Below are positions 21,080 through 39,500 of a stretch of 64,000 bases of DNA, piece by piece. The translations under genes were made by a program, and so were the position numbers. Every line of letters begins with the position of its first letter. Positions within the stretch are counted from its first letter, which is position 1. The notes under the pieces are model-generated. The model made no database searches. It worked only from the letters and a program-made list of their open reading frames with translations, and was not told the DNA's origin. The DNA comes from Adiantum capillus-veneris (Eukaryota > Streptophyta > Polypodiopsida > Polypodiales > Pteridaceae), in assembly GCA_014529385.2 (NCBI GenBank), contig CM043956.1, positions 65,410,620-65,474,619 on the forward strand, read 5' to 3'.

Positions 21080-24000
21080 AGACTGCAATTCGTCCTTCAA
21101 TGTACTCTCCGTCAGCACGCTCCACCAATATTTCGTACTTTGCATCAAAAGAGTTGTTGTGAACGTGCTCTCCATCTCATCGATCATAGATAGGACGTTG
21201 ACCCTTATGATAAAACAATCCTAGCAATATGTTTCCACCTACAATTTACAATTAGAATGTGATTTAATCAAAGAAAACTATAAGCATCCTTTTTCAATTA
21301 GCAAATAGCTCTACTTACTCTCTCAATCTCAATGGTCTTTTGCACATAATCATCGAGCATCAAAATAAGGATGGTGTGTATCATTTTGAATCCCATCTCA
21401 ATGGCATGGCCAAACACAATGCCAAAGTGATCAGTGGAGCTTAAGGTGATGTACCACCCATTGTGTGCCACATACTTAGAAGCTATTATGGCCACTTACT
21501 TACTTAAATTTTGAGAGAATTGATTCCATGGAGGGACCTGCATATTACGCATTGTTAATTTATTTAAAGTTCCAAAACTATCATAGACTGCCCATTGAGG
21601 TTTTGAAGAATGCATACCTCATTCTCCAAAAATTTCTCAACTTTAAAATTTGTTGGTGGAAAATCCGCAAACAAAAGAGAGGCCACGTTATTTCTCTTTC
21701 CCCCATCAACATTGGCTGAATGTAGAAAATCCAAGATCCTGCATACAATCAAACACGTGTATTTCAAACATTCACAACACACACCACACATAGAACAATA
21801 TTTCTTCTCACATGTATTTACCATTTCTCATCATCAAGAGAAATTTTGTAAACATCTAGCATGTTGCCAACAACAGTCACATCATAATCTATGGAAGGCA
21901 CTAAATAATCTAAAAATATAATATTTCATCAAGACTTGTTGAGTAGACAGAAAGTGACAGCTAGATATCTTTACAAGCAAGTTTACGTGTGGAACCTTGA
22001 GCACCTTTTTTGTTCCTTTTGGGAGACTTCTTGGGCTTCTTGGATTTAGCAAATTCCAATCGTTTCTTTATAGAGGAGATTGTACTAGTGTTTACTCTTT
22101 TTGAAGAGGTTGATTTCTTGGAAGCCAAACCAATCTCCTCAATAGCCTCTTGATTTCTTTCAAGAACGTGCTCTAAAGAAAACAAAAATATGTTTCTCTC
22201 ACAAACGTAGCTCAATAGTATGAGCACTTTAACAATCTTGTACTTTTTATAAATGCCAAAAACTAGCCTTTATATAAGTTCCCTTCGTCACGTGAGTAGG
22301 TACCTCGAGTGTAATCTAGCCACCAAGAGCAATACTCAATTTCTCAAGCAATCAAACCATGATCTCTCATCCATAGTGGATACATACACTCCTCACAAGA
22401 GAGGTCCCTCCAACTTTCAACAACAAATGGAAACTTCTCCAACAAAGTTTGATCGTAAAGCTGAACTAACCATCTACATAAAATTCATTTAACTTTCTTT
22501 GATCTCCTTTATTGAGTAACTTATTTACTATACAAACTCTAAGTGCAAAATAGAATATCACCCATAAAGATATCAATTGTATTACTTGAATAATACTCTC
22601 CTCGAAGATTCCATGAGCTCTAGAATTTTTTCATCCAACTCTTTTGTGTTGAGCTTACTCCAAAGCTCCACAAAAGCTTTATCAATGTGCTCTCTCAACC
22701 GATGATGAAACCATGCTTCAAAGCCCTCCGACATTTCATCAATCATTTTCTCTTTGATCCTTAAGCATTGCTTCAAGATACCTCCCTAATACCATTCTTT
22801 ATGCAAGTACATTCTAAATTTCATTGCACTAATATAACACTCAGAAGTAACATCATCTACACGGCCATGCATCAAAGAATGCAATATTTTCTTTTTCTTG
22901 TAGAGAAAACAATAAACAAACCATAAATGCATTGATTGATTTGATCATTTCATGTGCATTTTTGAACCAAGGATTATTACCTCTTCGGTGATATTTTAGA
23001 AGTTTCTAAAAAGTGGACCTTGTTTCTTGTAAGGCCCACCTGATCCTTTTCTCTTATCCAATTGAAGTTAAATAACAAAGAGAAGAACCCTTGGCCATTA
23101 GCGGGGTTGGAAATGGCCAACATCTATGTTGCATTTGCACGAAATAAAATCAAATCAATTTTGCAAATCTAATCCAACTGACATGTCAACTTACAATTTT
23201 GTAGAAATTCAAACATGAATGGTGAGAAGTTTTCTACTCTTCCTCGAGCAACCATTTCCTTTTTTGGCACTGAAATTGATGGATCATTGATCTCTTGCAT
23301 CTCTTTGATAAGAGACATGTCAAACTCTTCCTTTTGTAGAGCAAGTAGAAAAAAAAGTAAGATTTTACAGCATTATTCCTAGCTTTAGAAATTACATAAA
23401 AAGTCTACTTTAAGGGAAAAAAGTATACCTTCCATATAAGCATAGCCAATAAAAGAGCAGGAGCGTTGTACCAACTCCCTTTAGATGCCTTCTTCTCGCA
23501 AGCAAGCTCTACCTCTATCCATTGAATCCAATCTTGGGGAAAGTCTTTCTTTAAAGAATCTTTGCTTGCCATGGCTAGTTTTTAGAACAAGAAGATTTCC
23601 TGACTAAATTTGTGCTCACAGTGGTTCTACCAATCCTAAACCACAATATCTTAAATTAAATGGCAAGAGAATGACATCGATAAATTAATAGCAATATCTT
23701 TAAAAACAACAAATGAGCCTAGTCATTTTGAGAGTGTAGAGCTAGCATAAGCTCCCCCTCTGCACTTCTATCAACATAGACAAATTGACACTTGACAGAA
23801 CAATGTCTCCACCTTATTATGAAAATTCTACAACAACAAAGGGGCAAATTAGAAAGCATAGAGTAATATAAGACAACCTTATATTAAACAAAAAACAAAT
23901 CACTTACGCGTTTTTATCAAGCGCATCCAAGTTTTCGAGCGGTGATTGCCATCTCAAACAATAAATTTTTTTCCCTCAAGTCTTCCCACTCAAGAGGAAG

Positions 24001-24661
24001 GGAATTATCAAAATCGTAGCTTATTTCTTGCCAAATAGGCCCCCATTCTTCTTTGTCTAATTCAAAAACATAATGTTGATCATGGTGAGGCTTCTTAAAT
24101 GACACAAGAAATGGAGCTCCAAGCACAATGTATCCAGACATCTCAATCCTTTTCACTAAGCCCTCAGTGCTTGGACCCACCACTCTAATGGCTTCGTTTT
24201 CCACCATCAATCTGCAGAGAGGAATGCGAGGAGGTTCCCCACCTCTCTTCACAATAAAACCCTCTACAATCTCCTCCAATATGGGACCATGAACATCCTT
24301 TCCAAACATTTTAGGATGATCGACAGGTTAAGCAACAATTGTTGTTGCTTTAGACACGCTTTGGGCCACCACTCCACCTTGTGTAGCATGAATATCTATG
24401 AGCTCCTCTTCTTCATGCACATCACCCAATACATCCTCCTTCTGACGGAAATTGGAAGAAGAAATTGAAGATTGTGCATTGGCCCTATGTCCTCTAGTTC
24501 CAGACCTTAATGTGTATCCTACTCCTAAAAGCAAAAAACAATAAGACCACAACTAGTTTAGTATGTAGAGACAATTAAGAAAAGACCACAAATAGCTTAA
24601 TATAGTTGAACTTAATTTGAGAGATACCTGTCTTGCCACGTTTAGATGGTGTACGAACCAT
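21080..24661 (-). pseudogene. Decayed multi-exon gene of unknown family
   Basis: I do not recognise the family. The minus strand shows an exon-intron pattern. It begins MVRTPSKRGKT with a GT donor (about 24,628-24,661). A second exon starts after ttttag at 24,521 and runs through LRSGTRGHRANAQSS to MFGKDVHGPILEEIVEGF, KRIEMSGYIVLGAPFLVSF and FEMAITARKLGCA, ending at a GTAAGTG donor near 23,905. Later exons read MASKDSLKKDFPQDWIQWIE (23,572-23,430), KEEFDMSLIKEMQEINDPS (near 23,300), EGFEAWFHHRLREHIDKAF (near 22,680), a Lys/Ser-rich exon (22,173-21,961), HNGWYITLSSTDHFGIVFGH (near 21,440) and DAKYEILVERADGEYIEGRI (near 21,110). In-frame stops occur, for example TAA at about 24,328 and TGA-TAA near 23,915. 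The old copia relic truncates its 3' side. It could be a host gene or a transposon-encoded protein. Confidence 0.55.
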
Positions 24662-24994
24662 AATCTATCAACTATAATCAATAAAAAACAAAAGTATTCT
24701 TAGCAACAACAATACAAATAGAAACTTCAAAATTATGGCAGCATAATGGCGTAAAATGCAAATCAAAAATAATTCCATTCCGAACTTGCTTCTGTATAGC
24801 ACCAGAATGCTCGTGGAAAGAAAAAAATACAAATCCACTTCAATATCTGTCATTACAAATTCACTTCAACATTTATTTAGCTCTGCTCTGCAACAAGTGT
24901 GTGAGTATGTAAGTGTCTTTGTGTGTACTACAACGAGTTTATTTGTGCTTGGTTGTGTAGTATGCAAATGCATCATTGTAAGTGTGTTGATGTG
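24662..24994. other. AT-rich spacer, nothing recognised
   Basis: This is upstream of the decayed multi-exon gene (minus strand) and may contain its promoter. I see no convincing TATA element, RNA gene or repeat unit before the (TG)n tracts begin. Confidence 0.5.
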
Positions 24995-25000
24995 TGTGAA

Positions 25001-25059
<59 letters not shown>

Positions 25060-25221
25060 ATGAATGACTGTATGTGTGTGTGTATGCAAGTGTAATGCGT
25101 GTGTGTGTGTGTGTGTGTGATTGTGTGTGTATGTGTGTGTATGTGTGTGTGATTGTGTGTGTATGCATCATTGTGTGTATTTGTGCCATGTGTACAAGTG
25201 TGTTGATGTGTGTGAATGCAA

Positions 25222-25278
<57 letters not shown>

Positions 25279-25364
25279 TATGCATGACTGTTACTGCGTG
25301 TGTGAATGCAAGTGTGTATATGTATGTGTTTGTGTGTGTTTGTGCCATGTGTGCAAGTGTGTTG

Positions 25365-25445
<81 letters not shown>

Positions 25446-25534
25446 TATGCATGATTGTTACTGTGTGTGTGTATATGCAAGTGTAATGTGTTTGTGTGTG
25501 TGTGCGTGCGTGCGTGTGTGTGCATGATTGTTAT

Positions 25535-25576
<42 letters not shown>

Positions 25577-25640
25577 AAAGTGTAATGTATGTGTGTGTAT
25601 GCATGATTGTGTGTGTGTTTGTGCCATGTGTTACTGTGTG
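24995..25640. repeat. (TG)n microsatellite cluster with duplicated spacers
   Basis: At least four long (TG)n tracts are present: about 25,007-25,058, 25,226-25,275, 25,366-25,442 and 25,536-25,573, with shorter ones between. The spacers are variants of one motif (gaatgcaagtgtgtatatg, tgtgccatgtgtacaagtgtgttgatgtgtgtgaatg), so the cluster grew by duplication of about 120-140-bp blocks rather than by slippage alone. Long open frames across it on both strands are artefacts of the repeat. Confidence 0.95.
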
Positions 25641-25689
25641 GTGTGTGGGTGTGTATGCATGTATGTCCATCGGAGGAGCTCCATTGGGC

Positions 25690-25905
25690 TCCATTGGAGC
25701 TCCCTCATGCCTTGAAAGGCATGGTGAGAAAGTTGTGTGCGCATTGCTTTCTCACCATGCCTTTCAAGACATGGGGGAGCCCCAAATGAAGCTTCTAATG
25801 GAGCTCCTTGATGCCTTGAAAGGCATGGTGAGAAAGCAACGCGCGTGCTGCCTTCTCACCAAGCCTTTCAAGGCATGGGGAAGCCCCAATGGAGCTCCTC
25901 CATGC
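25690..25905. repeat. two tandem long hairpins (near-palindromic foldback)
   Basis: Hairpin 1: the arm at 25,706-25,732 (catgccttgaaaggcatggt...) pairs with 25,747-25,773 over 27 bp with one mismatch, plus about 12 weaker outer pairs (gctccctcatg/catgggggagc), around a 14-bp loop. Hairpin 2: the arm at 25,811-25,836 pairs with 25,852-25,876 with few mismatches. The words ccttgaaaggcatgg and tggagctcc recur throughout. No gene overlaps. The structure suits a MITE-like foldback or a small-RNA hairpin precursor; neither is shown. Confidence 0.85.
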
Positions 25906-25956
25906 CTTGAAACAGTGTGTTTAAGAGTGATGTGCCATGCACTCAGTGGGCCCTGA

Positions 25957-26660
25957 GGAGAATGCCCATTCAAAGTCAAAGAAAGTGTTTTGGAATAGTA
26001 AGGAGGAAAAATTGTGACAATCTCTTGCATAGTCGCTCTATTGGTCTTGTTGCTCCATGTATATGGTCTGAAAGAATGTTCAAGGGTAAAACAATTGAGC
26101 AATGGTTATGGTTTTGTAATCATGATATTTTTCATACTCGAATCAAAAGACAAGTCAAAGATTTACCTTCTGCTCCTAATATTTAGCCAGTAGCAAGAGG
26201 GACAGAGATCTCCACACAGAAACTTGCAGCACTGCATCAGAGTGGATTTAGGACAGAGAATGCAACGACTGCCAAGAAGGTGGTGGCAGCTTGTGGAAGA
26301 AAAAGTGGAGGCATAGAATTTCTAAAGAGGCCATGAAGAAATTGGAAGCATGTAATAGTATGACAGTTATGTTTTTGGATGAAGTTAAAAGCTCTCAAGA
26401 GCATGTAGTTTTTTGAGTTCTCACTGAAAATAGTTATGAGATTCATATAAAACAGAGTCCAGCATGCACGTGTTCGGATTTTCAAAAGCGAGAGAAGACA
26501 AACAAATCGTTTTTGGCATGCAAACATATGTACTATGGGTACACGAAAGTTCTCGAACTTGAACCTAAGGAGCACATGATTATTCATCAGCCAACCCTCT
26601 CACCAATGGACATCGCCTTTATTCTTGGACAACCAAGGAGGATTTCTCCCTCCATTTAAT
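25957..26660 (+). pseudogene. SWIM zinc-finger remnant (MULE/FAR1-like protein)
   Basis: The plus strand reads KCFGIVRRKNCDNLLHSRS and TIEQWLWFCNHDIF (about 25,985-26,130), then a stop. It continues TEISTQKLAALHQSGFRTE (about 26,205-26,260). After a frame change comes YEIHIKQSPACTCSDFQKRE followed by FLACKHMYYGYTKVLELE (about 26,435-26,560). The CxCxF...CKHMYY pattern is a SWIM zinc finger (CxC-xn-CxH). SWIM domains occur at the C-terminus of Mutator-like transposases and the FAR1 proteins derived from them, and in some other plant proteins. No DDE transposase core is visible, so the parent cannot be fixed. At least two stops and one frame change make it non-coding. Confidence 0.6.
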
Positions 26661-27002
26661 TACTATTGGTTTAGTATTGATCTTTCATTAAACTATATAA
26701 TTTTTCTATGATATTAAAGTGTTTTTTTGCATTTATTTTAGTTTATTTCACTTGTGATTATTTATCTTAGAAAAATATTGTTTATACAGCACAGGATTTC
26801 AAATTTCAAGCAGAAGACAGAAGCAACTTGCAAGCTATTTGGGAGAAAATTACTTGCCTTTTAGAGTGACCATTACATTTATGGAATTTGTGACTTTTTT
26901 GCACTCTAATTTTGGTCCTATCCTGTGGTAGATAAGTGAAAGTACTTACATCCTCAAACTTACGTTGTTTCAAAAAGCTCAAGCTTGGGGAAAATATTAT
27001 TG
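26661..27002. other. AT-rich spacer, nothing recognised
   Basis: AT-rich sequence with homopolymer T runs. I see no reading frame, RNA gene or repeat unit that I can support. Confidence 0.5.
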
Positions 27003-27470
27003 TCTCTATTTGGCATGATTTTTGACTTTATCGCATGTATATATGTTGTGGACTTATTTGACTCTGATAGCATGCGCTGCAAACATATTTGACTCTAATG
27101 GCATGAGTTATGGAATGGTGATTTTTTTGGTTTACATTTTCACGTCGTTATGCCCTCTCACTCTTTCTCTCTCTCTCTGCGCATAGTGATATACAACTCT
27201 GGAATTTTACTTTATCTCTTAAAAAAATGCTACATTTTTTACACACACACAGTCTCTATTTGGCATGATTTTTGACTTTATTGCATGTATATATGTTGTG
27301 GACTTATTTAACTCTGTTGGCATGTGCTGCGAGCATATTTGACTCTAATGGCATGAGTTGTGGAATGGTGCTTTTTGGGGTTTACATTTTAACGTCGTTA
27401 TGCCCACTCATTCTCTCTCTCTACGTAGTGATATACAACTCTAGAATTTTACTTTGTCTCTCTAAAGGTT
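27003..27470. repeat. tandem duplication, 250-bp period, two copies
   Basis: 27,003-27,220 (tctctatttggcatgattttt ... actttatctctt) recurs at 27,253-27,463 with about 10% differences by eye. Within each unit the phrases catgtatatatgttgtggac and catatttgactctaatggc are conserved. The copies are joined by a short stretch with (AC)n. No coding potential is apparent. Confidence 0.9.
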
Positions 27471-27929
27471 TTAGAAGAGAAATCACTCTCTCTCTCTCTC
27501 AAGGATTTATAATCTCTTCTTCCAATGGTAATGCGCATAGATATTATCCCTTTAGAATTTTTACTTTCTCTCTCCATCAACCACACATATATGGACTCTT
27601 ATGATGTTTGAAAATTACACTAAATAGATACTTTATGCTATGACACATGTTTGGTTAAAAAAAACTCAAAAGATTGTTGAAATTTTCAAAAAAACTTGAA
27701 ATGAAAAACTCTCAAATGTTAAATCCCCATGGGTCTATAGGTGACAGAGAAGAACATAATTTACGTTTACGTACCCAAATTTAATCATTTCCTCCATAGT
27801 AGCCTTGGGCTTCTAATACTCGTTTAGGAATCCAACATAGCATTTTCTTACATTTCTTGGGGTGAATGGGATGTCCCTTACGAGGCTTCTATTTTGAACC
27901 AGATTGAGCATTAGAAGTGGTTGTTAACA
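27471..27929. other. spacer, nothing recognised
   Basis: Short CT-rich tracts, then AT-rich DNA up to the left limit of the gypsy fossil. The 3' end and 3' LTR of that minus-strand element should lie here or further left, but I could not find them. Confidence 0.4.
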
Positions 27930-35960
<8,031 letters not shown>

Positions 35961-36479
35961 ATCTTATATGGCTATTATGATTAGAGCCTAGAATTGAAGT
36001 GATCAAGCATAGGCCTAGTTCCTATGCTAGCTCTTTTGGTGGGTGCGATATTGGACACAATTGTTGAGATTTTGTTGTGTCTTTTTCATTACAAGAAATG
36101 AAGAGTTTGGTGCTCCGGCTAGAATGATAGGCAATAGTTTACTCCAACATATGCACTAGCAATATTCCCACTATAGTAGAGGTGAGGGCTCGCTTCTCAC
36201 TCAGGCTTTGGCTTTCAACTCTATAAATGATAATTATTGGCACTTAGTTCTTAACATTTTAGCACTCGATTTACCTTTTAAAATTCAATTTTTTGTGTTG
36301 GCACTCAACAAATTAAATCATTACAATTTACGATAAAAAGCATAGGGAATGACACATTATTACTAAAAAATCTAGGGATTGTTATTCATGGATAACTTTT
36401 TAGCTGTGAGCATATTGTTGTATGTTGCAATGGGACAGCTTATTGGCAAGCTATTGTGACAGAATTGTTGTACGCTGGA

Positions 36480-36541
36480 TGTTAACTCCCTCGTAGCATA
36501 GCTCCAAAGAATCAACAAAATTATTAATCCAAGGATGGTAG
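36480..36541. mobile_element. gypsy-type LTR fragment, left piece
   Basis: tgttaactccctcgtagcat... matches 57,149-57,209 (tgttaactccctcatagcat...) over about 60 bases with a few differences. At 57.1 kb the match lies beside a primer-binding-site-like sequence, so it is read as an LTR end. The copy here is cut at 36,541 by the copia C element and resumes at 41,967. Confidence 0.65.
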
Positions 36542-39500
36542 TGAGTTCTTACTAGGTTTTTACAAAAGAATATGTGTACATACCTGGCGGCCCGCCCACG
36601 TACCTGGGCGACCACATTGGGCTTTATACCCCAACAACCTCTCACTTAAAGTCCAATGTGGTACTTTAAGTGTGAGAGAAGCTACTATACAAGCTAATAT
36701 ACAAGAGATGTAGAGAAGTGATGTACTACCCTACACCTAACTGCTTGCGAAAATGCACAAAGCTCTCTGAGGGAAGTCCTTTTGTAAGTAGATCATCAGG
36801 ATTTTCTGTGGTGTCAACTTTGACAAGCTGAAGTTGCTTATCCTCGAGCATTTCCCTGATGAAATGATACTTCACATCCACATGCTTTGTCTTTGAGTGA
36901 TAAACTGGATTGTGAGCCAATTGTATAGCACTTTGACTATCACAATATAACACAGGCATCTCTTCTTTGATTCCCAAATCTGTTACTAGTCGATTAAGCC
37001 AAATTGATTCTTTGCATGACTCTGATGCTGCAACATATTCAGCCTTTGTAGTAGACTGAGTAACACAATCTTGTAATCTAGAACGCCATGATACTGCTCC
37101 ACCAGCCAATGTAAAGACATACCCTGACGTAGACCTTCGGTTGTCTAAGTCACCTGCATAATCTGAGTCTGTAAAACCCTTTACACTTAGCTCCTGACTC
37201 TCATAGCATATACGTATACTCTTTGTAGCTTTCAGGTATCTCAATATTCCTTTCACTGCCTCCCAATGTTTCTTGCCTGGGTTTGACATGTATCGACTTA
37301 CTACTCCCACTGCAAATGCAATGTCTGGGCGAGTAGAAATCATTGCATACATCAAACTACCCACTGCAGACGCATATGGAATCTTATCCATTTCAGCCTG
37401 TTCTTCCTCAGACACATGACAATCTTGTTTGCTAAGTTTCACATATGGTGGCAATGGAACACTCAATGCCTTTCCCTTCTCCATATTGAAACATTGCAAA
37501 ACCTTGTCAATATACTCTGTTTGAGATAACCAAATCAACTTCTTTGATCTGTCTCTCTCAATGCGCATACCAAGTATATGACTTGCCTCACCCATGTCTT
37601 TCATGTCAAATGATTTTGCCATCTTTGACTTCAAAGCTGAAATTTCTTCCAAGTGCTTGCCAGCAATCAACATGTCATCCACATACAAAATAAGGATCAT
37701 CCAACTGCCATCCTTAGCCTTCTTTGTATATAGACAGTGATCGAACTCACTACGTTTGTAGCCTTGAGAAAGCATAAACTTGTGGAACTTATGGTACCAT
37801 GCCCTCGGTGATTGTTTTAATCCATAAAGACTCTTTAACAATTGGCATACCAAATCTTGCTTGCCTTTCTCAACAAACCCTTCTGGCTGCTGCATGTAAA
37901 TTTCCACATCTAAATCACCATGCAAGAACGTTGTCTTGACATCCATTTGGTGCAACACCAAATCTAATATGGCAACCAATGCAAGAAAGCATCTCAATGT
38001 AGTCATCTTGACCACCGGAGAGAAGACTTCATCAAAGTCAATGCCTTGTTCTTGCTTAAAGCCCTTGGCAACAAGCCTTGCTTTGTACTTTGGCTGACTA
38101 TCATGAGCAGTGATCTTATACCTGTAAACCCATTTACAAGGTAGAGCCTTTTTGCCATGTGGTAATTTAACTAGCTTCCATGTCTGGTTTTTATGCAGAG
38201 CTGTCATCTCTGACTACATGGCCAATTGCCAATTCTCGGAGTCCTTCATTTGCACTGCTTCCTTGTAAAATGAAGGCTCATTGCAATCAGTCAACATGAC
38301 ATAGTTCATAGATGGAACAAACCTATCAGGAGGTCGCGTGATACATCCTGATCTACGCACAATAGGTGGCTCAGGCTCAGCCACAACCTGTGGTTCCACT
38401 CTATCCTGTCCTTGCTCCTCTTGAGCCCTGAAATTTTGTCTTGCACGTGCAGGTCCATCTTCTTGGAAGACAACTCTTCTAATCTCCTCAACCCTCTCTG
38501 GTTTATAATGATATTTGGCTTCATTAAAGTGAACATCATTGCTGCGGATAACCTTTCTAGATTCGGGATCCCAAAGTCTGTACCCCATCTCACCAGAATT
38601 ACCATAGCCTAGAAAGATGCACTTTCTACTCTTTGGCTCAAGTTTGTTCCTAAATTCCTTTGGAACATGAGTATATGCCTCACAGCCAAAGACTCTGAGA
38701 TGCTTGTATGAGGGCATTTTGCCTGACCATACCATCTCTGCCATTAAATCCTTCTACAAAACCTTGCTAGGAGATCTATTTATAAGATGAACAGTTGTTG
38801 AACAGCTTCAACCCAAAACCCATTTGGCAGTTGTGCATTAGACAATATACTTCTGACCTTCTCTTGTATGGTCCTATTCATCCTCTCAGCAACACCATTT
38901 TGAGGAGGATTGTAAGGAGCAGTAAGTTCACGTTTTATACCTTTTGACTCACAAAAGTCCTGAAAGGCCTTTGAAACATACTCTCCACCATTGTCAGTGC
39001 GTAAGCATTTAAGCTTCTTGCCACTCTGATTCTCCACAAGTGTCACAAACTTTTTGAAAACACTAAACGCTTCATCCTTGTGCTTGAGAAAGTAAACCCA
39101 CACTTTCCTCGAGTAATCATCTATAAATGTCATAAAGTAAGAAGCTCCCCCTAGAGATAGGTTAGGCATAGGTCCACACAAATCACTATGAACAAGTGCC
39201 AACTGTGTATCTCTTCTACTGCTTCTATGCTTATGTGGCTGCTGTGTTTGCTTACCATACAGACAATGTTCACAGAATTCAAAATCATTAAATGACAAGC
39301 CAGGCAAATAACCAGAACGAGACAAGATTCCCATTCCCTTCTTGGACATATGTCCTAACCGGCTATGCCACAAAGAAACGTTCGGCTGCTCGGTTACATT
39401 GATTACATTTTTAGAGACATTTGATACATAAATCATGTAAATTCCTCCAGACTTTACTCCATGTGCTACTGTCATAGAACCCTTGGATATCTTCCACATG

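Noticed and set aside
24866-25627. 253-codon minus-strand His/Thr-rich frame
   Set aside because: It is the translation of (CA)n; no family signal and the repeat spacers are shared between copies.
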